The notes: generated by a model from the sequence alone, not told the origin. 64,000 bases of DNA from Rhizobiales bacterium NRL2 (GCA_001664005.1 CP016093.1:2687001-2751000); one strand, 5' to 3'. Numbered from the stretch's first letter, positions 50,016 to 60,308 are shown. A program made the numbers and translations.

Positions 50016-52103
50016 ATGAAGAACGCATCGATCCGAAAACAACTGCTGGGCTCGGCAAGCGCCGTTGCTCTTCTGGTCGTGGGAACGGCCAGCATGGCGC
50101 AGCCTGCCGCCGTGGCCGACAACAACTGGAACGATCTCATCCAGTCTCAGAAACTGACGGCGTCGGATCCTGAAGGCCGCGCCGTGCTCCATCTCGCCCA
50201 GGCGGGCGGCGATGCCGGTGGCGATGCTGGCGCCGGCGGCGATGCCGGTGGTGATGCTGGCGCTGGCGGCGATGCCGGTGGCGATGCTGGCGCCGGCGGC
50301 GATGCCGGTGGTGATGCTGGCGCTGGCGGCGATGCCGGTGGCGATGCTGGCGCCGGCGGCGATGCCGGTGGTGATGCTGGCGCAGATGCGGGCGCGGATG
50401 CCGGTGGCGACGCCAGCGCGGACGCGTCCGGCGATGCCGGTGCGTCGGCGGGCGATGCCGGTGTCTCGGCCTCGGCCTCCTCGGGATCGTCGGCAAGCGC
50501 TTCCGGTGACGGCTCCGCGAGCGCTTCCTCGAGCGCCGGCTCGTCGGTGAGCGTCGGGGATGATGGCGCGAGCGCGAGCGGCGAGTCCGTGTCGAGCGGC
50601 ACCGCCAGCGGCGATTCGGCCAGCGTTGACACCAGCGCCGGCGTTTCGGTCGACGCGGGCGATGGCGATTCGGCCGGGTCCTCCGCGGCCGCAGATGGCT
50701 CGGTCGACGGCGAAGGTTCGGTCGGCGCGGCTTCCGGCGCTTCGGCCGGGGTGGCCGTCGACGGCACCAACGGCAGCTCGCAGTCGACCGGATCGGCGGC
50801 GGCGAGCATCGATGGCGATGGCACCGGTTCGGCCTCGACCGACAGCAGCGCCGATGTCTCCGTCGACGGCGCGGGCGTGGCCAGCTCCGGCGCCGATGCC
50901 GGCGCGGACATCGACGGCAGCGGTGCGGCGAGCGCCGGCACCACCGCTTCCGCGGACGTCAGCCTGGGCGACGACGGCTCGTCCGTGGCGGATGCGGATT
51001 CGACCTCCACGGCGAGCGCGACCGGCGAAGTCTCCGACTCCGCCGAAGGCGACACCGCCGCGAGCGTCGATCTGGACGGCAGCGCTTCCGGTGACAGCGC
51101 CGCTTCGGCGAGCACCACTGGCGGCTCCGCCAACGCTTCGAGCGGCGCGACCGCGTCGATCGACGTCGGCGAGGACGGCATCGCAGCCGATGCAGGCACG
51201 ACCGCTGCGGCTGATGTCACCGGCGAGGGCGACACGTCGGCTTCGGGCGAGACCTCGATCGACATCTCCCTCGGCGATGATGCCAATGCCACCGCCAATG
51301 GCGCGGCCGACGCCATCTCCGACACCGCGGCTTCGGCGGAGACCGGAGCCAGCGGCAGCGTCTCGCTGGGCGATGACGGTGTCGAGGCGAACGCCGGCGC
51401 AACTGCGGACGCCAACGCCGAGGGCAATGGCGAAGCCAACGCCTCGGTGAACGGCGAGTCCGGGATCGACCTGGGTGAGCTCGGCAACGCCAATGGCGCG
51501 GCCGAAGCCAACGCCGCCACCGAGAATGGCGCGGCCAGCGCAGCGGTCGATACAGCGGCCCGCGGCGAAGTCGACGGCACGGACGTCGGCGTCGACGCAC
51601 AGGCGAACGGCACCGCCGACGTGACCGGCGACGGCACCGCGACGGTCGACACCGATACGTCGGGCACCGCCAACGCCAACACCGAGGCCCCGGACGATGG
51701 CGTCGATGAGGGCGAAGAGTCCGAGACCGGCGCGCTCGACGAGGACGCCACCGAGCTCGACGACGAAACCGCGGCCACCGAGCCGACGGCGAAGGCCCGG
51801 TCGTTCTCGCGCACGCACAGCGTCGTCACGCCGAACATGGCGCTGAGCCTGTCGAAGTCGCACAGCAACGCGATGTCCCTCGACGATGAGGGCGGCGCAA
51901 ATGTTGCCGTCAGCAACGCGATGGGCAGGTCGATGGCGCTGGACACGCCGGGCAAGACCATGGCGAAGGCGGACACGAAGACGAACACCAACGTCATCGG
52001 TGACGCCGAGGCCGAAAGCGATGCGGTCGCCGACGCCTCCGTCGATCCGGATGGGGATATGAACGCCTCCTCCGGTGCGGAGACCAGCGCGACGGCCAAC
52101 TGA
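50016..52103 (+). CDS. Exported 695-aa Ala/Ser/Asp/Gly-rich repetitive protein
   Basis: ATG 50016 follows a GGGAG site. A signal peptide (LLGSASAVALLVVGTASMAQ) leads into GGDAGGDAGA repeats encoded by perfect 60-bp tandem repeats, then about 450 residues of degenerate S/A/G/D repeats (units such as SASVDGDG and GDGSVDADA-like blocks), and a less repetitive C-terminus with KARSFSRTHSVVTPNMALSL. It is highly acidic. The composition suggests an extracellular, perhaps calcium-binding or matrix protein; no anchoring or secretion domain is seen and the length invites repeat-number variation. Confidence 0.75.
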   Translation: MKNASIRKQLLGSASAVALLVVGTASMAQPAAVADNNWNDLIQSQKLTASDPEGRAVLHLAQAGGDAGGDAGAGGDAGGDAGAGGDAGGDAGAGGDAGGDAGAGGDAGGDAGAGGDAGGDAGADAGADAGGDASADASGDAGASAGDAGVSASASSGSSASASGDGSASASSSAGSSVSVGDDGASASGESVSSGTASGDSASVDTSAGVSVDAGDGDSAGSSAAADGSVDGEGSVGAASGASAGVAVDGTNGSSQSTGSAAASIDGDGTGSASTDSSADVSVDGAGVASSGADAGADIDGSGAASAGTTASADVSLGDDGSSVADADSTSTASATGEVSDSAEGDTAASVDLDGSASGDSAASASTTGGSANASSGATASIDVGEDGIAADAGTTAAADVTGEGDTSASGETSIDISLGDDANATANGAADAISDTAASAETGASGSVSLGDDGVEANAGATADANAEGNGEANASVNGESGIDLGELGNANGAAEANAATENGAASAAVDTAARGEVDGTDVGVDAQANGTADVTGDGTATVDTDTSGTANANTEAPDDGVDEGEESETGALDEDATELDDETAATEPTAKARSFSRTHSVVTPNMALSLSKSHSNAMSLDDEGGANVAVSNAMGRSMALDTPGKTMAKADTKTNTNVIGDAEAESDAVADASVDPDGDMNASSGAETSATAN
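50205..50383 (+). repeat. 60-bp tandem repeat within the repetitive-protein gene
   Basis: About three perfect copies of a 60-bp unit, itself two 30-bp halves that differ at two third-codon positions (GGTGGC/GGTGGT and GCC/GCT). Each 30 bp encodes ten residues. Confidence 0.95.
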
Positions 52104-52320
52104 TCGGCCGAAACGCGACGGCCGGCCTGGGCTCGGAACCTTCGGGTTCCGGGCCCTTGGCGTGTCGGAACGTCCGGATGTCGAGCGCTACCACCATCGA
52201 GCATCGGAATATTTCGGGACCGCGACGGGTCAAGAAGGACAGCGCGGGGTGGTCCATGCCGGAACGCCCCGTTCTGTCGCGCCATCACCATCGAAACCAG
52301 CCGACCATCGGAGTACAAGA

Positions 52321-53220
52321 ATGAAAACGACGGCTCAACGCCTTGGCCTGATTGCTGTTATTTCCGGGATCCTGGCCGCTTGCGGCACCAGTCAGAACGC
52401 GTTCCAGAAGCGGACGGGCGTGGAACTGCCCGAGGAGACTGGCGTCTTCGCCATCCGCGGAGACGAACTCCAGCGCCTCGACGGCAGCCCCGAATGGGAA
52501 AACAAGACCTGGGGCGAGCGGTCCGAACTGTCGCCCGATATCCGTTTCGTCATCCATGACCCGGCGGCGTCCGGCGCCGGCGTCAGGTTGTGGCGTGTCG
52601 CCTGGGCGCGAAGCGAGGTCAATGGACCGGCCGCCGTGATGCCCCTCGAAGGATCCCGCTGGGTGGTGGCCCGCCTCTCCGAGTTCGAGACACCGGTTTC
52701 CGTGCATCGTTTCCCCGACCATCCGGGTTATCTGCTGGTCGAGCCGGTGCAGCGGGTCCAACCCGGCCTCTACCAGCTCGAGGTCGGCCCCACGGGTGAA
52801 GTCCGCCGCGCGCGCGTCGGTGTGAACTGGCCGGGAGTCGAGCGCCGGCGCTACTCCTCGCGCAACTGCGTGGACCGCTACAGCGACCTCTCGCCGGCTT
52901 ACCGCCCGTGCCGCAGCCAGGGCGAGGTGTTCAATGAGATGGCGCGCCGGGGACTGGCCATCGAACTGACGGACACGCAGGTTCGGGATGGCACGCTGAC
53001 CCTCCGGGGCAGGATCGTGAACCAGGCCCGTCGGCTCCGTACGATACCGCCTCTGGAGGCGGAACTTGTCGACGCCGAGGGCAATGTCCTGCAGCGCTGG
53101 CTATTCGAGCCTTCGGCCCGCCGCATCGAAGCCGGGGACGACGTCTCCTTCACGACATCGACAGCCAACCCGCCCCGCGGCACGAAGAAGGCCAACATAC
53201 GCTTCCTCGACGCAGGGTGA
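52321..53220 (+). CDS. Predicted lipoprotein, 299 aa
   Basis: A lipobox ILAAC ends the signal peptide (Cys near residue 21). The C-terminal third (LTLRGRIVNQARRLRTIPPLEAELVDAEGNVLQRW) resembles the DUF3426/FxLYD-type beta domain. It lies 217 bp after the repetitive-protein gene and its stop overlaps the longest reading of the sigma-factor gene. Role unknown; co-expression with the stress sigma factor is possible. Confidence 0.75.
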   Translation: MKTTAQRLGLIAVISGILAACGTSQNAFQKRTGVELPEETGVFAIRGDELQRLDGSPEWENKTWGERSELSPDIRFVIHDPAASGAGVRLWRVAWARSEVNGPAAVMPLEGSRWVVARLSEFETPVSVHRFPDHPGYLLVEPVQRVQPGLYQLEVGPTGEVRRARVGVNWPGVERRRYSSRNCVDRYSDLSPAYRPCRSQGEVFNEMARRGLAIELTDTQVRDGTLTLRGRIVNQARRLRTIPPLEAELVDAEGNVLQRWLFEPSARRIEAGDDVSFTTSTANPPRGTKKANIRFLDAG

Positions 53221-53330
53221 AGCGGCCGGCGGGGCTGTTGGCCACAGGATTGTCATCGCGAGGACAGCGATGGGTCATCGGATCCACCCGATGTCCGGAA
53301 CGGGCGCACTTCAACCATGGGAACCCGGCC

Positions 53331-53921
53331 GTGACAGATGGCGCGACAGAGGATTCGGACGGCGCTGAAGGCGCCGTTCCGGATCCCGAAGATCTTGAAA
53401 CTCATGTCCGCGTGCTGCGGCGCTACGCCCGGGCATTGATGGGCAACCCCACCGGCGCCGATGACCTGGTTCAGGAGACCCTCAAACGGGCACTGATCCA
53501 CATCGGCAAGGGCCGTCAGGTCCGCAATCTGAGATCATATCTGCTGACCATTCTGCACAACGTTCGCATGGATCAGATCCGCAAGGAGAAGAACCACGGT
53601 CAGCAGGTGCCGCTGGACGAGGCGATGACCGTTGCCGAGCCCGCTACTCAGCCGCACCGGCTGGAATACAATCGGCTGCTGGCCGCCTTGTCCGAGCTTT
53701 CCGAAGATCAGCGCGCGGTGCTGCTGCTCGCGGGCCTGGAAGGCCGCAAGTACCGTGAAGTCGCCGAGATACTGGGTCAGCCCATCGGCACGGTGATGTC
53801 GCGGCTGAACCGGGGACGCGCCGCGCTCAGGCGCCGCCTGGATGAAGAAGCCCCGTCGCAAGCGGCCGAGACCGGGTACGGCGAGCGGGACAAGCCTGTC
53901 CGGCGGCGCCACGCCCGCTGA
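53331..53921 (+). CDS. ECF sigma factor, EcfG-like
   Basis: About 196 aa from GTG 53331 (the frame is open from GTG 53217, overlapping the lipoprotein). Region sigma2 is RRYARALMGNPTGADDLVQETL...LRSYLLTILHNVRMDQIRK, region sigma4 is ALSELSEDQRAVLLLAGLEG then YREVAEILGQPIGTVMSRLNRGRAALRRRL. Proximity to PhyR and NepR supports EcfG, the sigma of the alphaproteobacterial general stress response. It converges with the kinase gene, unlike the common nepR-ecfG operon. Confidence 0.9.
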   Translation: MTDGATEDSDGAEGAVPDPEDLETHVRVLRRYARALMGNPTGADDLVQETLKRALIHIGKGRQVRNLRSYLLTILHNVRMDQIRKEKNHGQQVPLDEAMTVAEPATQPHRLEYNRLLAALSELSEDQRAVLLLAGLEGRKYREVAEILGQPIGTVMSRLNRGRAALRRRLDEEAPSQAAETGYGERDKPVRRRHAR

Positions 53922-53938
53922 ACCCTCGTCCGGACCGC

Positions 53939-55768
53939 CTACTCCGCCGCTTCGGACAGCGCGCCGGGCTCTGCCCCGTCACCTTCGTCATCCTGGCCCC
54001 GGCCGGCGCTGCCGACCAGGCTGGCGATCGGCACGTCCATCACGATACGGGTGCCATCGCTGCCATCGATCGAAAGTACGCCGCCGATCTGTTTGGCGAA
54101 TGCGTGCATCAGGTGAACGCCGAGTCCCTCCCGCGCGGCCTCGACATCGAAGCCGATGCCGTCGTCGATCAGGATCAGCCGGCCCGTGCCGTCGTCCCGG
54201 ATCGCGAAGGACAGCCCGATATGGCCCGCCCGCCCGCCGGGAAAGGCATGTTTCAACGCGTTGGTGATCGCCTCGGTCACAAGCAGCGCGATCGGCACCG
54301 CCCGGTCCGAAAGGATTGGCAGGTCGGGAATATCACACTCGAACGCGATCCGGGTGCGGTCGTCGCCGCTGCTGGCCAGCACCGCCTGCCCCAGTTCAGA
54401 GACGAAGGAATTGAGATCGACGAGTTGAAGATCATCGCTCTCGTAGAGATAGCGGTGGACCAGGGTCAGGGCGCGTACACGCAGCTTCACCTCGTCCAAT
54501 GCGCGCCGCGCCGACGTCTCGGTGACCGATTTGCCGTGGATGTTCAGCAGGCTGGTGACAATCTGAAGATTGTTCTTCACCCGGTGATGGATCTCCCGCA
54601 ACAGGAGGTCCTTCTGGGCCAAGGAATCGCGCAGCTCCGCCTCCCGCGACTGGATGCGGAGGGCCATGACCTCCAAAGTGTCCCCCAGTTGCCGGAGCTC
54701 CGCCGGCGCTTGTGTGAAATCCCGGCTGACCGAATAGTCGCCCCGGCCATATGCCTGGCTCATCGCCCGCAGATCCGAGGTCCAGTGGATGACCAGCCGC
54801 TGGATGGCAAGCCAAGCAGCTGCGACCGCCGTCAGCCAGATCACCGCCAGGCTTACGAGGCGGGTGATCATGTCTTTCTCCACCCAGCCGAGAGCGCTCG
54901 CCTTGGGCACGCCGAACAGCAGGCTCACGTCTCCGTGCGGCAGGGCGACGCTGCTGTAGAAGCGAGGCACTCCGTCACTGCCGACCGCCTCGAAATCCGC
55001 GCTGCCACGGGCCACGATCCGCTTGCGCAGGTCCGCGTCCACCGTCTCGGAAAATGGCGAGGAACCGGCCCCTTCCGCCTCCGCATTCCATCGCGCCAGG
55101 GCGGCGTCCGTATCGTCCATCGACAGGTCGGATCCGGCGAGCACCCGCCCCCGGCTGTCGAGCAGGAAGGCGACGCCCTCTGCCGGCAATTGCGCCTGCC
55201 GGAGAAAGGAACTCAGCCAGTGAAGGCGCAGCGATGCCGCCAGGACGCCGCGAAAGCGTCCTTCGTCATCATAGACGGCGTGGGCGACGACGATCACCGG
55301 ATCGTTCGAATCCGGCACGAAGGTGTAATCGCTGATCGTGAAACCGCGGTAACGCCGGACGTCGGCGAACCATGACCGCCCGGAGGCGTCGCTCATGCTC
55401 ATTTCCCGGCCGCAGATGCGTCCGCCCGTTGGCGAGAAGAAACCGAGACCGGCAAACTCGGGCGTGTTCTCGAGCGCCCGCGAGAAGACCTCTTCACAGA
55501 CATAATCCGGGGCATCGAGCGGCGTTTCCCGAATGACGCGCTGCAAGGCCGAACGGGTGTCCTCGAACGACTTTCTCTCATAGGTCGCCGCCAGCAGGGC
55601 GAACTGCTTGACCGACAGCCGCGCCCGCCGGGTATGTTCGTCATAGGCGTCCCAGGCAAGATAGACGCTGAGCGTCACCGGCGGCAGCAACACGAGAGCG
55701 AGCACGACGGCCAGGCGCTGACGCAATGCGCCGCGCAGCCACCAGGACGCCAGCCGCGAACCGATCAC
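53939..55768 (-). CDS. Sensor histidine kinase, HisKA_2/HWE type
   Basis: A 609-aa membrane kinase starting at GTG. One N-terminal helix, a periplasmic cache-type sensor (residues about 40-290; [19 protein letters not shown]), a second helix, a HAMP-like linker, then [19 protein letters not shown] (phospho-acceptor His) and an ATPase domain with [13 protein letters not shown] and [10 protein letters not shown]. Located directly after phyR, it probably controls PhyR phosphorylation in the stress response. Confidence 0.92.
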   Translation of the reverse strand: MIGSRLASWWLRGALRQRLAVVLALVLLPPVTLSVYLAWDAYDEHTRRARLSVKQFALLAATYERKSFEDTRSALQRVIRETPLDAPDYVCEEVFSRALENTPEFAGLGFFSPTGGRICGREMSMSDASGRSWFADVRRYRGFTISDYTFVPDSNDPVIVVAHAVYDDEGRFRGVLAASLRLHWLSSFLRQAQLPAEGVAFLLDSRGRVLAGSDLSMDDTDAALARWNAEAEGAGSSPFSETVDADLRKRIVARGSADFEAVGSDGVPRFYSSVALPHGDVSLLFGVPKASALGWVEKDMITRLVSLAVIWLTAVAAAWLAIQRLVIHWTSDLRAMSQAYGRGDYSVSRDFTQAPAELRQLGDTLEVMALRIQSREAELRDSLAQKDLLLREIHHRVKNNLQIVTSLLNIHGKSVTETSARRALDEVKLRVRALTLVHRYLYESDDLQLVDLNSFVSELGQAVLASSGDDRTRIAFECDIPDLPILSDRAVPIALLVTEAITNALKHAFPGGRAGHIGLSFAIRDDGTGRLILIDDGIGFDVEAAREGLGVHLMHAFAKQIGGVLSIDGSDGTRIVMDVPIASLVGSAGRGQDDEGDGAEPGALSEAAE

Positions 55769-55792
55769 TGATCCCCGCCTCGCGATGGCGGA

Positions 55793-56593
55793 CTAGGCCG
55801 CCTGCCTGCCGGCGGGCGCGGCCATCAGCGCGTGATAGATGGTCACCCTGAGCGTCTCCGGCTCGAAGGGCTTGGTGACGAGAAAGGCCGGCTCCCGCCC
55901 CTGCCCGCTCAGCAGGCGCTCGGGATAGGCGGTCACGAAGATCACCGGCACATCCAGGGCGTCCAGAATGTCTTCCACGGCGTCGATGCCTGAACTGCCG
56001 TCGCCCAGTTCGATGTCGGCCATGACGATGCCGGGATTGGTCCGCCGGGCGATGGCCACGGCCTCGTCCCGGGTGGCGGCGGTGCCCACGACCCTGTGGC
56101 CCATTTCCTCGACGATGCCGACGATATCGACCGCGATGATCGGTTCGTCCTCGATCACCAGCGCCGTCGTCGCCGTCTGGTTCTGCAGATCGTCGTAGGC
56201 GAGTTGCAGCAGCCGGCCCACATCCTCCTCCGGGCGGTCGAGGATGCGCGCAGTCTCCTCGGTCGAAAAGCCGTCGATCGCCGTCAGCAGCAGAGCCTGG
56301 CGCTTGTGTTCGGCGAGGGCCTGAAGATAGGTGTCGGCTCCCCGGCCAGCCGGTTCCCCGCCTGAACCCGGTTCCGCGTGGATCGGGCCCGTCCGCTCCC
56401 ACGCATTGTGGAAGCGTCTGTAGAGTTCAACGCGGCTTGCGGGCGGCGGCGTGCCGGCTTCGGCGTCGCAGAGCATGGCCTCCAGGCAGAGAACGACATA
56501 ACGGTCGCCGCGCGTCTGCGAGCCGGTAAGGGCGCGCGCGTAGCGGCGCAGATAGGGCAGGTTGCGCGCAACCAGCCGGTTCTCATTGTTCAT
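55793..56593 (-). CDS. phyR: PhyR-type response regulator (anti-anti-sigma)
   Basis: A 266-aa protein with an N-terminal sigma-like domain (LPYLRRYARALTGSQTRGD...AIDGFSTEETARILDRPEEDV) and a C-terminal receiver (VIEDEPIIA; phospho-acceptor in VMADIELGDGSSG; LVTKPFEP). When phosphorylated, the sigma-like domain binds NepR and frees EcfG. The start MNNEN at 56593 follows nepR by 47 bp; the longer upstream frame belongs to nepR in the wrong frame. Confidence 0.95.
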   Translation of the reverse strand: MNNENRLVARNLPYLRRYARALTGSQTRGDRYVVLCLEAMLCDAEAGTPPPASRVELYRRFHNAWERTGPIHAEPGSGGEPAGRGADTYLQALAEHKRQALLLTAIDGFSTEETARILDRPEEDVGRLLQLAYDDLQNQTATTALVIEDEPIIAVDIVGIVEEMGHRVVGTAATRDEAVAIARRTNPGIVMADIELGDGSSGIDAVEDILDALDVPVIFVTAYPERLLSGQGREPAFLVTKPFEPETLRVTIYHALMAAPAGRQAA

Positions 56594-56640
56594 TTTTCTG
56601 TTGTACTCCCTTGCAACGCAACGCGGCGTTCGGGCCGGCG

Positions 56641-56829
56641 TCAGGCATCGGCGTCGCTGCCGCCTGATCCGCCCCCACGCCTCTTCTTCTCGATCTGAGC
56701 CAGAAGCTCCGCCATCTGCGGCGGCAGGGGATCCTCCAGGACGTCGTTGTAGAGCGCCTCGAGTTCCGTCCGCATCCACAGCTCGAGATCGTCCTGGGCT
56801 TCCCGGTTCCTGTCCGGCTGTTGCGACAC
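56641..56829 (-). CDS. nepR: Anti-sigma factor NepR
   Basis: A 62-aa protein from GTG 56829, chosen because GGAGG lies 7 bases upstream. The helix pair LRTELEALYNDVLEDPLPPQ-like region (TELEALYNDVLEDPLP) and MAELLAQIEKK match the NepR signature. It holds EcfG inactive until PhyR sequesters it. Upstream 250 bp to the next gene may contain the promoter; no GGAAC-N16/17-CGTT stress promoter was found by eye. Confidence 0.85.
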   Translation of the reverse strand: MSQQPDRNREAQDDLELWMRTELEALYNDVLEDPLPPQMAELLAQIEKKRRGGGSGGSDADA

Positions 56830-57078
56830 GTCCACTCCTCCGAAGGCCATCCGATGCGATACAGCGTGGCGTCCACCGGCAGGGCGCCGCGATCGGGCCC
56901 ATCCGCGCAAGCGCCGCCGGCTGGGCGATATCTGCGCCGCCCGACCATTTCCGGAAAGTTTCAATCGATTCATCGAATGCCCTTCGTCATCCCCGCAACG
57001 GGGACACCACTTCTGTACGTACGACGAAGGGGACCTCGAATTATTCCATGAGAATGGGGCTACATGCGCAGAACGGTG

Positions 57079-57336
57079 TCAGGCCGCCTCGGCAGCGTCG
57101 CGGGCGAGCGAGCAGAGACTCGCGTCGACGACGCCCGGCATGCCGGCGACCCGGTCCCGCAAGGTCGCCGCCGCGCCCGCCTTGCCGCCCGAGAACATGA
57201 ACCGGACCCGCGCACGTTCCGTCATCGCATCCGCGATGACCGCCCGGTGCAGATCGAATCCCATCCGCCGCAGCTGGTCGAGGGCGCGCGGAAATGTGTC
57301 CATCGGCCGGTCGGTGGTGAAACGAAGCGCGTGCAT
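57079..57336 (-). CDS. ACT-like small protein divergent from an Lrp regulator
   Basis: An 85-aa protein with the strand-helix pattern of a single ACT domain (LRFTTDRPMDTFPRALDQLR, RVRFMFSGGKAG, GMPGVVDASL), similar to small regulatory subunits such as IlvM-type proteins but not clearly one. Divergent from the Lrp-family gene across 146 bp, so it may be its target. Confidence 0.65.
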   Translation of the reverse strand: MHALRFTTDRPMDTFPRALDQLRRMGFDLHRAVIADAMTERARVRFMFSGGKAGAAATLRDRVAGMPGVVDASLCSLARDAAEAA

Positions 57337-57482
57337 GGTCTACTCCTCAGGGAATGTACGCAGACCATAGGCCCGAAGCCCCGAAATGAGTTTTCGAACT
57401 TGCGGGAATATCATGTGAATGAAGAATTTCCGATCGTGGTAGAAGGAAATTTCAGAAGAATAATTTGATCCGGAGCAACGTC

Positions 57483-57971
57483 ATGAGATCAGCGAAGCCC
57501 CGCGCGCTGGACGATATCGACCGCCGCATTCTCCGCGAGCTCGCCCTGAATGGCCGGCTGACCAGCGCGCAGCTCGGCGAAAGGGTGGGGCTGTCGGCCA
57601 GCCCCTGCTGGCAGCGGGTCCGTCGCATGGAGGACGAAGGCGTCATCGAGGGCTACGCCGCGGTTCTCGACGCGCGGAAGCTGGGATTGCACCAGACCAT
57701 CATCATCGAGGTCACGCTGGAGCGGCACGACGACGACATCATCGAGCGTTTCGGCCAGGCTCTGGCCGAGTGCCCGGAGGTCATCGAGGCTTATCTGACC
57801 ACGGGCGAGTACGACTATTTCATCCGCGTCGCCGTCGACAGTACAGAGGGCTACGAGAAATTCCTGAGAGAAAGGCTCTACCGCATCCCCGGCATCCGCC
57901 ACACCCGCTCCTGCTTCGCGCTGCGCTGCCTGAAGCGGCTGGTGTCGCCCCTGCCGGACCCCGCGGGCTGA
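57483..57971 (+). CDS. Lrp/AsnC-family transcriptional regulator
   Basis: A 162-aa regulator: N-terminal HTH LDDIDRRILRELALNGRLTSAQ...GLSASPCWQRVRRMEDEGVI and C-terminal RAM/ACT sensor VIEAYLTTGEYDYFIRVAV. ATG 57483 has a GGAG site. It probably senses an amino acid and may control the divergent ACT-like gene. Confidence 0.93.
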   Translation: MRSAKPRALDDIDRRILRELALNGRLTSAQLGERVGLSASPCWQRVRRMEDEGVIEGYAAVLDARKLGLHQTIIIEVTLERHDDDIIERFGQALAECPEVIEAYLTTGEYDYFIRVAVDSTEGYEKFLRERLYRIPGIRHTRSCFALRCLKRLVSPLPDPAG

Positions 57972-57978
57972 ACCGGAC

Positions 57979-58383
57979 CTAGCCCGGCCGCCGTTCGAAC
58001 TGCGGCATGCCGTCGGGAATGTGATGGAAGGGCTGGCGGTCGATAGTGAAGATCGCCGCCTGCGGCTTGAAGATCGACGGATCGTCCAGGGTGCCGATCT
58101 TGATGATGAAGGAGTCGGGGCGGTTCGGCGTCCGGGTGCCGATGGCGGTGCCGCAGGTCGGGCAGAACAGCCGCGTGACGGGCCGCTCCAGGTCGCTGCG
58201 GGCGAATGCCTTCGGCTCGCCCTTCGTGAAGCGGAAGCCGTCGGCGGGCACGATCATGATCGCGTTGGGATTGCCGCCGGTGATGTACTGGCACTCACGG
58301 CAATGGCACTGGATCGCCGCCGTCGGCTCGCCGGTGGATTCGTAGCGCACCTCACCACAATAGCATCCGCCCTCGATCTTCAT
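57979..58383 (-). CDS. GFA family protein (glutathione-dependent formaldehyde-activating fold)
   Basis: A 134-aa zinc protein: GGCYCGEVRYES, IQCHCRECQYITGG and LFCPTCGTAIGTR provide the three cysteine clusters of the GFA/CENP-V fold. Start at 58383 (MKIEGG). The substrate is unknown; members may act on glutathione adducts. It converges with the Lrp gene. Confidence 0.9.
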   Translation of the reverse strand: MKIEGGCYCGEVRYESTGEPTAAIQCHCRECQYITGGNPNAIMIVPADGFRFTKGEPKAFARSDLERPVTRLFCPTCGTAIGTRTPNRPDSFIIKIGTLDDPSIFKPQAAIFTIDRQPFHHIPDGMPQFERRPG

Positions 58384-58509
58384 GGTCCACGCTCCTCCGC
58401 TCCGGCCATGGCCTGGGGGGACGGAGACCCAGGGTCCCATCCCCTCTTCAGGCAGCCATGGTAACCGATCCCGCGCCAAGCGCGAGTCCGGCGCCGGCGA
58501 TGCCGCTGA

Positions 58510-60198
58510 TCAGGCGGCCCGGATGCGTTCCAGGAAGGTGGAAACCTGACCGTTCAGGGAATCGAACTGGCCGTTCAGGTTGGCCGCCGCGTCGGAGACG
58601 ACCCGGACAGAAGCCCCGGTCTCGTCGATCCGGGCATGAATCGACCGGATGGTCTGCACTGTCTCCTGCACCGCCGACGCGGCCTCCTGCGCGCTCCGCG
58701 AGATCTCGTGGGTGGCCGCCCCCTGTTCCTCGACCGCCGCGGCGATGGAGGAGGTGACCGAATCCACTTCGCGGGTGGTCTCGGCGATGCGGGCGATGGC
58801 GGCCACAGCCTCGTTGGTCGCGCCCTGGATGGCGGCGATCTGCTCGCCGATGTCCTCGGTCGCGCGCGCGGTCTGGTTGGCCAGGGTCTTGACCTCCGAG
58901 GCGACGACGGCAAAGCCCTTCCCCGCCTCGCCGGCGCGGGCGGCCTCGATGGTGGCATTCAGCGCCAGCAGATTGGTCTGGCCGGCGATGTCCTGGATCA
59001 GGCCGACGACGGCGCCGATGCGATCGGCCGCCTCGGCCAGCGACTTGACCCGCTGGCTGGTGTTCTGCGCGGTTTCGGTCGCGCCCTTGGTCATCTGCAC
59101 CGAATCCGCCAGGCGGCGATTGATCTCGGAGATCGAGCAGCTCAGCTCCTCCGCCGCGGCCGCGACGGCTTCGACCGCCGCGCTTGTGCGCTCCGACGAC
59201 TCGGTCACTGCGCCGGTTTCATCGAGCGCCTGGCTGGCGACGTCGACAAGCTGCATGGACGTGCCCCGCATCTCGGTCACGGCGCCGGTGACGTTGTCGA
59301 CCACCACCCTGACCGAGGAATCGAACTCGCCGGACAGGCTGAGGCGCGCCTGGCGGCGCTCCTCGGACGCGGCGCGCAGCTGGCTCTCCTGATCGACATG
59401 CAACCGCTTCACTTCGAGGGCGTTTTCCTTGAAGACCAGCACCGTATCTGCCATCCGGCCCAGTTCGTCGGCGCGGCCCGTGCGCGGCACCTCGACGTCC
59501 AGATCGCCGTCGGCCAGCCGCCGCATCGTCACCGACAGTGCCTCCAGAGCGCGGACAATCCCGGTCGTGATGAAGGCCGCCAGAGGCAGGATGATCAGCA
59601 TTGCCACGAGCGCGGTCACGATGGATTCCGTCAGGGAGCCGTCGATCGCGCTGCCGGCCTCGGACAGCCGTTGATTCAGCAAGGCCTGGCCCCTGGCCTC
59701 GATCGTGGCGAGGGAAGCGCCCAGGCGGTCGCCGGCCTGATCGACGACATCGTCGATGCGCGCGAATTCGGCCTCGCTGGCGCCGCTTTCGATCGCCTGC
59801 CGCAGATCGGTCCGGATCGCCGTCGTCACGTCCCCGAAGTCCGCCGCCAATGTGCCCGCCGCGTCCTCGGCGCCCAACTCGCGCCCGAGGGATTCGATCG
59901 CCGGCAGGTTCTCGCCGAGATAGGCGACCGCCGCGTCGATGACCTCGGCCCGTTCGGGCTGGACCTGGCCCTCGGTCTTGTCGATGATCGAGTCCATCGC
60001 CGCCAGCAGCATGGCGACGTTCTCCAGCCGCGCCTGGCTGACCATGGCGATGGAACGGCTGAGTTCGGCGGCCTGGCGTGTCTTCGTCTGCACCGAAGAT
60101 GAGGCGAAATATTGGTTCACGCCAAGCACCGCAATGGCCATCACCGCCGCCATCGACAACAGCAGCATCCTGTTCCTGATGGTCCATCTGATCTTCAT
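58510..60198 (-). CDS. Methyl-accepting chemotaxis protein
   Basis: A 562-aa receptor: N-terminal helix ([17 protein letters not shown]), periplasmic four-helix-type sensor (about 35-190), second helix ([19 protein letters not shown]), HAMP domain, and a signalling domain with the hairpin [32 protein letters not shown]-like region ([20 protein letters not shown]). Ligand unknown. Stands alone as a transcription unit. Confidence 0.94.
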   Translation of the reverse strand: MKIRWTIRNRMLLLSMAAVMAIAVLGVNQYFASSSVQTKTRQAAELSRSIAMVSQARLENVAMLLAAMDSIIDKTEGQVQPERAEVIDAAVAYLGENLPAIESLGRELGAEDAAGTLAADFGDVTTAIRTDLRQAIESGASEAEFARIDDVVDQAGDRLGASLATIEARGQALLNQRLSEAGSAIDGSLTESIVTALVAMLIILPLAAFITTGIVRALEALSVTMRRLADGDLDVEVPRTGRADELGRMADTVLVFKENALEVKRLHVDQESQLRAASEERRQARLSLSGEFDSSVRVVVDNVTGAVTEMRGTSMQLVDVASQALDETGAVTESSERTSAAVEAVAAAAEELSCSISEINRRLADSVQMTKGATETAQNTSQRVKSLAEAADRIGAVVGLIQDIAGQTNLLALNATIEAARAGEAGKGFAVVASEVKTLANQTARATEDIGEQIAAIQGATNEAVAAIARIAETTREVDSVTSSIAAAVEEQGAATHEISRSAQEAASAVQETVQTIRSIHARIDETGASVRVVSDAAANLNGQFDSLNGQVSTFLERIRAA

Positions 60199-60308
60199 GA
60201 AACTCGCCTCCGGATCAATATTCCGGATCGTCAATAACCGCCAAATCTTGCCTGATTGTTAAGTGACCGACGGAAAGATTGCGGCGTGACGAGTGGGACC
60301 GGAGCGGA

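Noticed and set aside
50205-50383. CRISPR-like regular repeats
   Set aside because: Contiguous in-frame coding repeats without spacers.
52261-52273. GGAAC followed by CGTT as an EcfG-type promoter
   Set aside because: Spacing between the two elements is about 5 bp, not 16-17.
49896-52318. Very long antisense open frames (655 and 723 codons) across the repetitive-protein gene
   Set aside because: Low-complexity GC-rich repeats keep several frames open; only the plus frame has a ribosome site and signal peptide.
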